From Runella defluvii (lineage in GTDB: Bacteria; Bacteroidota; Bacteroidia; Cytophagales; Spirosomataceae): DNA of 64,000 nt. The first letter of the stretch is position 1. Every line of letters begins with the position of its first letter. Shown here in pieces: positions 9,004 to 16,208 of the stretch. Both the position numbers and the translations under genes were made by a program. A model generated the notes under the pieces. That model saw nothing but the letters and a program-made list of their open reading frames with translations. It was not told the origin of the DNA and searched no databases. The stretch lies in NCBI RefSeq assembly GCF_014195535.1, contig NZ_JACIBY010000002.1:124001-188000 (forward strand), in the 5' to 3' direction.

Positions 9004-10287
9004 TTACTGTTTCACCACCGCGCCGTCTTTCATCACAAACGTAACATTTTGAAGCGTTTTGATGTTTTGGAGCGGGTTTTCATCGGTCGCAATAATATCG
9101 GCGTATTTTCCTTTGCTAATGCTGCCCATGTTGGCTTCTTCGCCCAAAATCTGCGCGGGTACGATGGTCGCCGACTTGATGGCTTCCATTGGCGGCATTC
9201 CCACTTCGGTCATGTACTCAAATTCTTTGGCGTTTTTTCCGTGCGCAAACACACCCGCATCGGTTCCAAAAGCGATTTTTACGCCTGCTTTATAGGCTTT
9301 TTCAAACGTTTTCTGAATCAATGGCCCGATTTCCAACGCTTTAGCCCGTACAAACGGGTGGAAATACCCAATGATTTTGGCCGAATCGGCCGCCGAACGC
9401 CCCGCAATGATGGTAGGTACGTAATAAGCGCCCGTTTTTTTGAAAATCTCAATGGCCTCATCGTCCATGTACGTTCCGTGTTCGATGGTTGTCACTCCCG
9501 CGCGCAACGCCCGCTTCATCCCTTCGGCACCGTGGGCGTGCGCAGCTACGTGAAAGCCGTAATCTTTGGCCGTAGAAACGATGGCCGATACTTCATCGTC
9601 GGTAAACTGAGGCGCTTTTCCACTCTTGGCAATGCTCAATACCCCACCCGTGGCGGTGATTTTGATGCAATCGGCCCCATCTTTGTAGCGTTGGCGCACG
9701 GCTTTGCGGCCAGCTTCGGGCGAGTCCACGACGCCATCAGTCATTTTTTCGGGAGCGGTAAAGTGGTTGCCTAAACCGTTGGTAGGGTCCCCGTGGCCAC
9801 CTGTAGTTGCGAGAGTTTGGCCTGCCGTAAAAATGCGCGGCCCCACGACCAAGCCTTTGTTGATGGCATTGCGCAGTGAAATATTGACGCCGCTTCCGCC
9901 CAAATCGCGCACGGCGGTAAAGCCCGCCATGAGGTTGATGTAGGCGTACTTTTGGGCTTCAAACGCAATGTCAGCGGGCGTATAGCTGACGCGTTTGGCA
10001 AACTGGTCTCGGCTGGTTTCGCTTTCGATGTGCACGTGCATGTCGGTCAAGCCAGGCAAAACCGTTTTGTTTTTTAGGTCAATCACTTTGTCGGTGCCTT
10101 GGCCTTTGGTATAGCCTTTTTCTACGGCTGTGATTCGGTTTTTCTCCACCACAATCGTCATTTGGTCTTGGGCTGCATCAGCCAAGCCGTCGATGAGTTT
10201 TCCGCAGTGGATGAGGGTACGTTGGGCGTACAATGAAGAGGAAGCAGCGAGGGCCATGGCTCCCGCCAACAGGCAGATTTTTTTCAT
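9004..10287 (-). CDS. Secreted metal-dependent amidohydrolase
   Basis: The product has 427 residues. A signal peptide (MKKICLLAGAMALAASSSLYAQ) sends it to the periplasm. The fold is the amidohydrolase superfamily, imidazolonepropionase/Xaa-Pro dipeptidase-like branch. The first metal motif is DMHVHIE (after VLPGLT), later ligands are in AAHAHGAEG and IEHGTYMD, and the catalytic aspartate is in FGTDAGVF. The C-terminal strand region KGKYADIIATDENPLQNI is typical. Such enzymes hydrolyse cyclic amides or dipeptide-like bonds with one or two zinc ions; the substrate here cannot be told. It is 89 bp upstream of crtI on the same strand with no obvious terminator between, but a functional link is unlikely. 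Confidence 0.88.
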   Translation of the reverse strand: MKKICLLAGAMALAASSSLYAQRTLIHCGKLIDGLADAAQDQMTIVVEKNRITAVEKGYTKGQGTDKVIDLKNKTVLPGLTDMHVHIESETSRDQFAKRVSYTPADIAFEAQKYAYINLMAGFTAVRDLGGSGVNISLRNAINKGLVVGPRIFTAGQTLATTGGHGDPTNGLGNHFTAPEKMTDGVVDSPEAGRKAVRQRYKDGADCIKITATGGVLSIAKSGKAPQFTDDEVSAIVSTAKDYGFHVAAHAHGAEGMKRALRAGVTTIEHGTYMDDEAIEIFKKTGAYYVPTIIAGRSAADSAKIIGYFHPFVRAKALEIGPLIQKTFEKAYKAGVKIAFGTDAGVFAHGKNAKEFEYMTEVGMPPMEAIKSATIVPAQILGEEANMGSISKGKYADIIATDENPLQNIKTLQNVTFVMKDGAVVKQ

Positions 10288-10412
10288 TGGGATTTGGTCT
10301 TTGTTTGAAAAGGCAGCTCAAAGAAAACAAACTATGGCGACATCTCCACAGAAAATTTTGACAAAGTCGCCATCTGTGTTATTTTATTGTTAAGGTGGAT
10401 TGCATCGTCTCG

Positions 10413-10510
10413 CCCGCAGAAGGCCGCTGAAGAATTCCTCCGCAGATTGGCGCTGAAAAAAGCTTACATCAGCGGGCATCTGCGGCTTTCAATCTGCGCC
10501 AATCTGCGGG
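10413..10510. repeat. Imperfect palindrome built from CCGCAGATTGGCGC-like units
   Basis: Three or four versions of the same GC-rich word occur here: cccgcagaaggccgctg from 10413 and ccgcagattggcgctg from 10440 on the plus strand, then gcgggcatctgcgg and gcgccaatctgcggg (ending 10510) as inverted copies. The whole can fold into a long imperfect hairpin. It is much more GC-rich than its surroundings and noncoding, like a REP-type dispersed repeat. No second full copy is present in the window. Confidence 0.6.
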
Positions 10511-10625
10511 TAACACTTTAAACAAACTGAGCTATCACTCCATTAGCCAACCCTATGTTAAGCAGCCCCCCCTAAACTTAATACAACCATAATCGGGGAT
10601 GTTTTTAGCCCACATAAAAGGGGGA

Positions 10626-10633
10626 TAGCTTTG
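10626..10633 (+). promoter_or_regulatory. Putative -7 element TAGCTTTG
   Basis: TAGCTTTG matches the Bacteroidota -7 consensus TAnnTTTG and lies 28 bp upstream of the ATG at 10662. The -33 region has only a T run (10602-10606) instead of a clear TTG, so the call is tentative. Confidence 0.35.
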
Positions 10634-10661
10634 AATCTTTAATTCAAATTTCCTCCTTTAC

Positions 10662-11975
10662 ATGACTACACACTCATTTACTTCAGTCGTAGCTCTTAGT
10701 GGTGCGCTCACGTTGGGCTTACTGCTGGTTTCCTGCAACGATCACCGCTTACCCGTTGTCAATTACCCCGCTTTTGCCGAGGCTAGTTCACCCAAAATCC
10801 TTTCTACGGCAGCTAACGGAACGGTACTCTACAACGGTGGATTTGGTTCCGCGCTAGTTGCCGACCCAAGGGATGCTAACGTTTTCTATTTACTCACCGA
10901 CCGTGGCCCTAATGCCGCTGGAACGGCCGCTAATTCCATCATTTTTGGAAAATCGGACTTTACTCCACAAGTTGGCAAGTTTCGGTTAATTGGGAATCAG
11001 TTGGTGTTGGAAGAGACCATTTTATTGAAAAATGCCGCAGGTCAATTGCTCAACGGACTCCCTAACCCAACGGGTCAAGGAAGTACGGGAGAAACCGCCC
11101 TCGACCTCAATGGCAACCCCATCGCCCCCAGCGCAGATGGACTTGATTCAGAAGGGCTCGCCCTTGCGTCGGACGGTACATTTTGGGTAAGCGACGAATA
11201 CGGCCCTCACCTTGTACACTTTGACAGAATGGGCAAGACCCTCGAACGCATCAATCCCTTCGGTTCGGGAACGGGCGGACGCACACTACCCAAAGTTCTA
11301 GCGCGCCGTCGTCCTAATCGGGGAATGGAAGGGTTGACCATTACACCCGACGGAAAGACGTTGGTAGGTTTAATGCAGTCGCCTTTGTACAACCCTTCTT
11401 CGGCGGCAGTTTCGGGCTCGTTGGTGTTGCGCGTAATGACGTTTGACATTGCCACGGGTTCCACCAAACAGTATGTGTATTTGATGGAAAACGCCAGCCT
11501 AACGGGTTGCAGCGAAATCGTAGCCATCACCAACACAACTTTTCTTGCTTTGGAGCGCGACGGAGATTACGGTGGAAACCCCGCCAAGCCAGCCGCTTTC
11601 AAAAGAATCTACAAGTTTGATTTGGCAGGCGCTACCGATATTTCTGACGGTGCTAATGGCGACGGAGGCAAATTGTACAACGGCTTGACCGTAGAGCAGC
11701 TAAAAGACAAGGCAGGTTTGACTGCTGCGGGCATTGTCCCCGTGACTAAGTCGCTGGTCTTTGATTTATTAACGCAAATATCACCCGTTTACCCTCACGA
11801 TAAAGCCGAAGGTATTGCCATTCTTAGCAACACGCTCATCGCGGTTTCTAACGACGATGATTTTGGGGTGGTGGACAACGGACAAAATAGCTTTACCACA
11901 AAGATTCTGCCTGCTACAGGAAAAGTGGACATGAATCGCATCTATTTTATCAATTTATCAACGCCGTTGAAGTAA
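10662..11975 (+). CDS. Esterase-like/phytase-like lipoprotein
   Basis: The product has 437 residues. The N-terminus is a lipoprotein signal with Cys after LLLVS, so it is probably anchored in a membrane facing the periplasm or surface. The body matches the phytase-like (esterase-like activity of phytase) family, a six-bladed propeller: ADPRDANVFYLLTDRGPNA, then GLDSEGLALASDGTFWVSDEYGPHLVHFD, GMEGLTITPDGKTLVGLMQSP, and FLALERDGDYG. These acidic motifs line the calcium/substrate channel in the family. The real substrate of most members is unknown, and some act on phosphate esters. The gene stands alone, followed by a strong terminator. Confidence 0.85.
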   Translation: MTTHSFTSVVALSGALTLGLLLVSCNDHRLPVVNYPAFAEASSPKILSTAANGTVLYNGGFGSALVADPRDANVFYLLTDRGPNAAGTAANSIIFGKSDFTPQVGKFRLIGNQLVLEETILLKNAAGQLLNGLPNPTGQGSTGETALDLNGNPIAPSADGLDSEGLALASDGTFWVSDEYGPHLVHFDRMGKTLERINPFGSGTGGRTLPKVLARRRPNRGMEGLTITPDGKTLVGLMQSPLYNPSSAAVSGSLVLRVMTFDIATGSTKQYVYLMENASLTGCSEIVAITNTTFLALERDGDYGGNPAKPAAFKRIYKFDLAGATDISDGANGDGGKLYNGLTVEQLKDKAGLTAAGIVPVTKSLVFDLLTQISPVYPHDKAEGIAILSNTLIAVSNDDDFGVVDNGQNSFTTKILPATGKVDMNRIYFINLSTPLK

Positions 11976-11989
11976 GCATAATTCAGCAT

Positions 11990-12030
11990 AAAAAAAGGAG
12001 GCGCTTCGTTAGAAATGCCTCCTTTTTTTA
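11990..12030. terminator. Bidirectional rho-independent terminator
   Basis: An A-run plus ggaggc (11990-12002) pairs with gcctcc plus a T-run (12017-12029) around a 14-nt loop. Flanking A and T runs make it active on both strands. It ends the phytase-like gene. It also sits just past the leftover 3' end of the exonuclease gene at 12041, so it was probably that gene's original terminator before the restriction-modification insert arrived. Confidence 0.85.
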
Positions 12031-12040
12031 TTTAAAGTCA

Positions 12041-12076
12041 TTACTCCGCCCGCACAATATTCTCGGGCTTCACGGT
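12041..12076 (-). pseudogene. Duplicated 3' end of exonuclease gene (left direct repeat)
   Basis: Read on the minus strand these 36 bp encode TVKPENIVRAE and a stop (TAA), the same C-terminus as the intact exonuclease ending at 14030 (stop TGA). The stretch 12043-12076 matches 14032-14065 at 33 of 34 positions, the only difference being g/a within ctc(g/a)ggc. The repeats are in direct orientation, 1989 bp apart, and bracket exactly the restriction endonuclease and methyltransferase genes. This is a footprint of integration into the 3' end of a protein gene. Confidence 0.88.
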
Positions 12077-12094
12077 AAAGCTTTTATCTTATTC

Positions 12095-13021
12095 TTAAAC
12101 CCAAATAAATTCTAATTGTTGTTCTTTTGGTTTCTTTTTCACTCCATGATTATGCTGGTCGATTTGGTCGGTATCAAAATTACAAACTAACGCTTCAACA
12201 ACAGTTCGTCTATTTTCAACACTACCACCATTATGGTAGAAATGGTCTTTAGTAACAATATTAAACTTATTCCAATATTTGTTAATCATTTCGTTTTCTC
12301 GCCAATCATTATGATGCCAAGTAGAGAGAATAAACTTTGCTTTAGTTTCTGACAGCAAGTTAAATAAAAGCTCTTCGTCCTGCTCTTTCCAACCATTGTA
12401 ATAGTCAACATGTCTTCCATAATAGGGTGGATCACAATAAATAATATCGTTTTCATTAGCTAATGGAATTATTTCAGCAAAAGACTTATTATAAAATAAC
12501 CAATTAGGTTCGGGTTGGATAATTTGAGAAACAGTTGCAACCTGATTAGTGATTTTAGTAATATAGGCTTGTGCGAAACGGTCAGGCTTTTTACAAAATG
12601 GAATATTCCAATTACCCTTACTACCAAAACGCATCATTCCATTAAAACCTGCCCTTGATAAAAAAATAAAGTCATAAGGCGAAAACTCTCCCCCATTAAA
12701 ACGAGATCGAACTTTTAAATAGTGCTCATAGCCGTTATTATCGGCCAAGCTCAACAACCTTCCCTCTTCTTCTAAATATTTTTTCATTAAAGGAGCAGAA
12801 ATGCTTTTTTCTTGAACTCCTTTATAAAATCCTATTATGTGAGGATTCGTATCGTTTAAAATTGCGTTTTTATAACCAGCATTAAATGCTACGACTCCAG
12901 TACCTAAGAACGGTTCTATCCATTTCCCCTTTTGATTGGCGATTGTTGCTAAATCCTTAATCCAAGGAACCAATTTAGTCTTAATACCCTGGCTTTTTAT
13001 AGGTGGAATAATTACTTTCAT
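12095..13021 (-). CDS. Adenine-specific DNA methyltransferase, M.EcoRV-like
   Basis: The product has 308 residues from the ATG at 13021 (MKVIIPPIKSQGIKTKLVPW), which leaves 4 bp after the endonuclease stop; an ATG at 13051 would overlap it. It is a Dam/D12-class N6-adenine methyltransferase. Motif I is IEPFLGTGVVAFN (from residue 35), binding S-adenosylmethionine, and motif IV is CDPPYYGRHVDYYNGW with Asp197-Pro-Pro-Tyr200 in the active site. FCKKPDRFAQAYITKI and STWHHNDWREN closely resemble what I recall of M.EcoRV, so methylation of GATATC is predicted to protect the host from the adjacent nuclease. It is AT-rich relative to its neighbours, fitting recent acquisition. Confidence 0.92.
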   Translation of the reverse strand: MKVIIPPIKSQGIKTKLVPWIKDLATIANQKGKWIEPFLGTGVVAFNAGYKNAILNDTNPHIIGFYKGVQEKSISAPLMKKYLEEEGRLLSLADNNGYEHYLKVRSRFNGGEFSPYDFIFLSRAGFNGMMRFGSKGNWNIPFCKKPDRFAQAYITKITNQVATVSQIIQPEPNWLFYNKSFAEIIPLANENDIIYCDPPYYGRHVDYYNGWKEQDEELLFNLLSETKAKFILSTWHHNDWRENEMINKYWNKFNIVTKDHFYHNGGSVENRRTVVEALVCNFDTDQIDQHNHGVKKKPKEQQLEFIWV

Positions 13022-13025
13022 AAGC

Positions 13026-13937
13026 TTACTCTTTTGAATGTCTTGTAACAATTTTATCCCACAAATCCGTCCTACCTTTAAATTCTAGAAAATCTTTGAG
13101 GTTAGTAATTTTAATGGTTTTACCATTTTTCACCATCGTTGCAAAACCAAAATTTATCCAATACTCGTCAAACCACTCTTCTCCAAGTTGGCTAAAGACC
13201 CCATTTTCGTTTCTTAAATCTTCAATGCTTAATGTAGAACCAATATTTGCTGTATTGCCAGAGCCTTGTTTGTCACTTGCTATTTTCCACTTTTCTGCCG
13301 CGAAAAAATCAAAATCTTTGATTACAGATGTTATGGATTTTAAATCTTTAACCGTTGTAACCTCTCTTTCACCAATCTTCTTATTTGGTATTTCGTACTC
13401 TTCTTGCATTTCCTGAACCTGATAAATTTCTGTATCAGAAATAGCGTCACCATCTATATCAGTCCTTGTATAGATAACACCCAAACAGTAATGGCCTAAA
13501 TATTGATTATATGGAAATTGAATATTCTTTTTCTTATCTCTTTCCTTAAAATAACTTCCATGACTACCTAGTGTAAAACTTGAAATTCCACTTTTCTTAC
13601 GATAAGTTGTTTTCAAATCTACCGCAAACTTCACATCTTCATTGTGTTTATTTATAAAAGTAAGGTCAGGATAATAATTTTGGTGTTCAGTTAGCAATAT
13701 TTTATACCCAATTTCGTCAGCAAACTGAAGAATTTGAGGAAAAATGTGTATTTCAAGAATTTTTGAAACAATTTTAGTATCAGACGAAATCGTATAAATG
13801 TTCTTATAAACGTCAATGAAACCTTTTATCGACCAATCACCATTATCAGTTGAAACATAACTTTCTAATTTTTGGGTAAATCTATCGAGTTCTTTTTTGA
13901 AATTGCCCTTATACTTTATCTTATCTGCAGCTGTCAT
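13026..13937 (-). CDS. Type II restriction endonuclease, EcoRV-like
   Basis: The product has 303 residues, longer than EcoRV (about 245) mainly through an insert around residues 160-205. The EcoRV catalytic set is present with identical spacing: Glu62 (KILEIHIFP), Asp91 (QNYYPDLTF), Asp107 and Lys109 (FAVDLKTTY) correspond to Glu45, Asp74, Asp90 and Lys92. The recognition loop GSGNTAN (225-231) matches EcoRV's GSGNTTN with one Thr-to-Ala change, and the Q-loop QN (86-87) is kept. It should cut GATATC as a dimer; exact specificity is inference. It is transcribed ahead of the methyltransferase, an order that raises the question of how the host is protected during transfer. Family similarity was judged from memory of EcoRV. 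Confidence 0.9.
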   Translation of the reverse strand: MTAADKIKYKGNFKKELDRFTQKLESYVSTDNGDWSIKGFIDVYKNIYTISSDTKIVSKILEIHIFPQILQFADEIGYKILLTEHQNYYPDLTFINKHNEDVKFAVDLKTTYRKKSGISSFTLGSHGSYFKERDKKKNIQFPYNQYLGHYCLGVIYTRTDIDGDAISDTEIYQVQEMQEEYEIPNKKIGEREVTTVKDLKSITSVIKDFDFFAAEKWKIASDKQGSGNTANIGSTLSIEDLRNENGVFSQLGEEWFDEYWINFGFATMVKNGKTIKITNLKDFLEFKGRTDLWDKIVTRHSKE

Positions 13938-14029
13938 TGTATCAAAGTTAGTAAAATTTTACTCTATGTTTCTGCCTGCTAAGGTTAATAAGAATGGTGG
14001 AAGCATTCCTCATACACCTAAACAGCCCC

Positions 14030-14758
14030 TCACTCCGCCCGCACAATATTCTCAGGCTTCACGGTCTCAAATTGGTTGAGACGCAGCCACAGTTGAGCGA
14101 GTACGACCACGTCTTCTTTGCAGTAGCGCCGAATGCGGTCGAGGTCTTTTTCAGCATAATACACCCGCGTCACGTCTTCGCCGCTGATGTCTGACTTACT
14201 GCTCGGAATTCCAAACAGCGCTGCCAACAAGTCCAACTGCGCAAAGCTTTTGTAGTCGCCATAACGCCACATGTCGAGCGTATCTTGGTGAAGGATTTCC
14301 CACGGCTTTTTGCCCGAAAGTTGGAGTGATTCGGGAAGTGTAATGCCGTTGACTAGCATCCGTCGGCAGATGTAGGGGAAGTCAAATTCCTTACCGTTAT
14401 GAGCACAAAGAATAAGCTGGTTTTGAGGGTATTTTTCGAGCAACTCTTTAAACTCCAACAACAACGCCCGCTCGTCGTCGCCCGCGAGGGATTTTACTTT
14501 AAAGCGCGGCTGTTCATCGGTGGTATTCCAATAAAGCGCCCCAACTCCGATGCAAATGATTTTTCCAAACTCCGCATAAATTGCCGCCCGACGGTAAAAC
14601 AAGTCGAACGGAGCCACGTGGTCGTCGTTGCGAATATTGGCGGCTTTACGTTCCCACTGCTCCTGCATTCGTTCGTCAAGCTGGTCAAATGAAGCTTTCG
14701 ACGAAACCGTTTCGATGTCGATAAAAAGTACGTTTTTAGCTTTTTTGCGAAGGTCCAT
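14030..14758 (-). CDS. DEDDy-type 3'-5' exonuclease, PolB exonuclease-like
   Basis: The product has 242 residues and belongs to the predicted 3'-5' exonucleases related to the DNA polymerase B proofreading domain (DNA_pol_B_exo2). The DEDDy residues are visible: Asp and Glu in LFIDIETV, Asp in HNGKEFDFPY, and Tyr plus Asp in RRYCKEDVVVL. The reaction is removal of nucleotides from DNA or RNA 3' ends with two metal ions. It is the last gene of a probable ruvX-def-exonuclease operon. Its last 12 codons form the right copy of the 34-bp direct repeat that flanks the restriction-modification insert, so the insert has replaced the original 3' flank without changing the protein end. Confidence 0.87.
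   Translation of the reverse strand: MDLRKKAKNVLFIDIETVSSKASFDQLDERMQEQWERKAANIRNDDHVAPFDLFYRRAAIYAEFGKIICIGVGALYWNTTDEQPRFKVKSLAGDDERALLLEFKELLEKYPQNQLILCAHNGKEFDFPYICRRMLVNGITLPESLQLSGKKPWEILHQDTLDMWRYGDYKSFAQLDLLAALFGIPSSKSDISGEDVTRVYYAEKDLDRIRRYCKEDVVVLAQLWLRLNQFETVKPENIVRAE
14032..14065. repeat. Right copy of 34-bp direct repeat flanking the R-M insert
   Basis: It begins actccgcccgcacaatattc and matches 12043-12076 at 33 of 34 positions in the same orientation. It is contained in the 3' end of the exonuclease gene. Similarity stops sharply on both sides. It behaves like an attachment-site or target duplication; no integrase gene lies between the copies. Confidence 0.88.
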
Positions 14759-14820
14759 GGCGATGCAGTTTAAGGAACGAATAGTAAGAAAAAATCAGAA
14801 GTCACTTGCTTGTGCGCTAC

Positions 14821-14876
14821 GGTCAGGTTGTGAGCAACCTGACCCACCCGTGTGGAGGGTTGCTCATAACCCGACC
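14821..14876. repeat. Two copies of a short GGTTGCTCACAACC hairpin element
   Basis: The sequence ggtcaggttgtgagcaacctgacc (14821-14844) is split here as arms ggtcaggttg and caacctgacc around tgag, a perfect stem of 10 bp. A second, opposite-facing version, gggttgctcataacccgacc, is at 14857-14876. The same word recurs at 19038-19056 and 19540-19558. It lies between the def and exonuclease genes and is probably a REP-like dispersed element. Confidence 0.7.
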
Positions 14877-14891
14877 GATTACAACAAACAA

Positions 14892-15464
14892 TTATTTCGG
14901 GAAGCGCATTCGGTAATCTACCTTCACTGCGCCTTTGGTAATGTCAGCTAAGCGTTTTTTGAGCATTTGGCGCTTGAGCATCGGCAAGTAATCCGTAAAC
15001 AATTTACCCTCTAGGTGGTCGTATTCGTGTTGAATGATACGCGCCGCCATGCCGTCGTATTCTTCGATTTGTTCGTTCCACTCAGAGTCACGGTATTTTA
15101 TTTTGAGTTTTTCGGGACGATATACATCCGCCCGAATGCCTGGAATACTCAAGCATCCTTCTTCAAACGCCCATTCGTCGCCCGTTTCTTCCAAAATTTG
15201 GGGATTGATAAACACTTTTTTGAATCCTTCCAAACTTGGGTCTTTGTCCTCTTCTTCTTCGTCTTCGTTGAGAATAGTACCATCTACGACAAACACACGA
15301 ATACTTTGTCCTACTTGTGGCGCTGCCAACCCAATGCCCGACGATTCGTACATGGTTTCGTACATATTTGCTACAAATTCGGCCAGGTTGATTTCGTCTT
15401 TTTCAATGGGTCGAGCCACTTTACGCAAAACGGGATCGCCGTATGCTACGATGGGAAATATCAT
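14892..15464 (-). CDS. def: Peptide deformylase
   Basis: The product has 190 residues. It removes the formyl group from the N-terminal methionine of nascent proteins, using Fe(II) or another divalent metal. All three signature motifs are present: GIGLAAPQVG (43-52), EEGCLS with Cys104 as metal ligand, and QHEYDHLEG with His146, Glu147 and His150. An acidic insert of about ten residues (EDEEEEDKD, near 67-75) follows the second strand, a common feature in Bacteroidota enzymes. The gene starts 5 bp after the ruvX stop, so the two are very likely co-transcribed, and the exonuclease follows. Confidence 0.97.
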   Translation of the reverse strand: MIFPIVAYGDPVLRKVARPIEKDEINLAEFVANMYETMYESSGIGLAAPQVGQSIRVFVVDGTILNEDEEEEDKDPSLEGFKKVFINPQILEETGDEWAFEEGCLSIPGIRADVYRPEKLKIKYRDSEWNEQIEEYDGMAARIIQHEYDHLEGKLFTDYLPMLKRQMLKKRLADITKGAVKVDYRMRFPK

Positions 15465-15469
15465 GGAAA

Positions 15470-15883
15470 TTATTTTTTCGTGGTTAAATACGATTGTAAA
15501 ATGATGGTCGCGCTCATTTTGTCGATGTTGGATTTATCCTGACGGTCACTTTTTTTAGTTCCCATCGAAATCATCGTTTGGAGTGCCATACTGCTGGTAA
15601 AACGCTCGTCGTGTTCGTAAACGGGTGTTTCGGGAAAAGCTTTTTTGAGTTGTTTGATAAAGCCCTTCACGTGCGGCGTGTTGTTGGTATCGGTATTGTC
15701 CAATTTTCGGGGCATTCCTACCACAAACGACTCCACGGCTTCTGCGGCAGTATAACGCTTCAAAAAGTCGATTAATTCGTGCGAACGAACCGTATCAAGC
15801 GCCGTCGCAATGATTTGCAATGGGTCTGTTACGGCAATACCCGTCCGTTTTGTCCCGTAATCAATCGCAATGATTCGCGCCAT
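15470..15883 (-). CDS. ruvX: Putative Holliday junction resolvase / pre-16S rRNA nuclease
   Basis: The product has 137 residues, the family's usual size. The RNase H-like YqgF fold is recognised from IIAIDYGTKRTGIAVTDP (catalytic Asp8), FVVGMPRKLDN and the second acidic site in VYEHDERFTS. Family members process the 5' end of 16S rRNA and have been proposed to resolve Holliday junctions. It is the first gene of the ruvX-def-exonuclease run on the minus strand. Confidence 0.94.
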   Translation of the reverse strand: MARIIAIDYGTKRTGIAVTDPLQIIATALDTVRSHELIDFLKRYTAAEAVESFVVGMPRKLDNTDTNNTPHVKGFIKQLKKAFPETPVYEHDERFTSSMALQTMISMGTKKSDRQDKSNIDKMSATIILQSYLTTKK

Positions 15884-15904
15884 TTATTCGTTGTTTCATC
15901 GTTT

Positions 15905-15937
15905 AAACCTTATAGGTTTTGAAAACCTACAAGGTTT
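15905..15937. repeat. Palindromic AAACCTTATAGGTTTT element
   Basis: The arms aaaccttataggtttt and gaaaacctacaaggttt pair nearly perfectly, directly upstream of ruvX. Elements of the aaccttgtaggtttt type are, to my knowledge, scattered widely in Cytophagales intergenic regions. On the plus strand no T run follows, so I class it as a repeat and not as a terminator. Confidence 0.6.
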
Positions 15938-16208
15938 ACGTAATTAATTAAGTTGCAAATATAGCAGAAAATTCGTCAGCCTCTTTGGGGAAAAATGTTG
16001 AAAAGCTGCCCCAGCGAAATGACATTTTGGCAGAATTGGAGCGCTCGCATTATTATTTTATAGAAGAAAGTGTTCTCCAAACAATGTCTTGTTAAATATT
16101 GTTAAAAGTTAGAAATTGGGGCACGGAATGCTTTTAAAACGCGTTATCTCGGTACTTTTTTTACAAGCAATCACTCAAAAAAACCATAACCAAAAGCTCA
16201 TAAAAGTC

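Larger units (their letters stand above)
10288..10661. other. Intergenic region between divergent genes, with a palindromic element
   Basis: These 374 bp separate the amidohydrolase (minus) from the phytase-like lipoprotein (plus). They contain the GC-rich palindromic element at 10413-10510 and a promoter-like hexamer near 10626. I see no coding frame or RNA gene. Confidence 0.6.

Noticed and set aside
12041-14065. Transposon carrying the R-M genes
   Set aside because: No transposase, no terminal inverted repeats, and the 34-bp direct repeat is far longer than usual target duplications and is made of a gene end.
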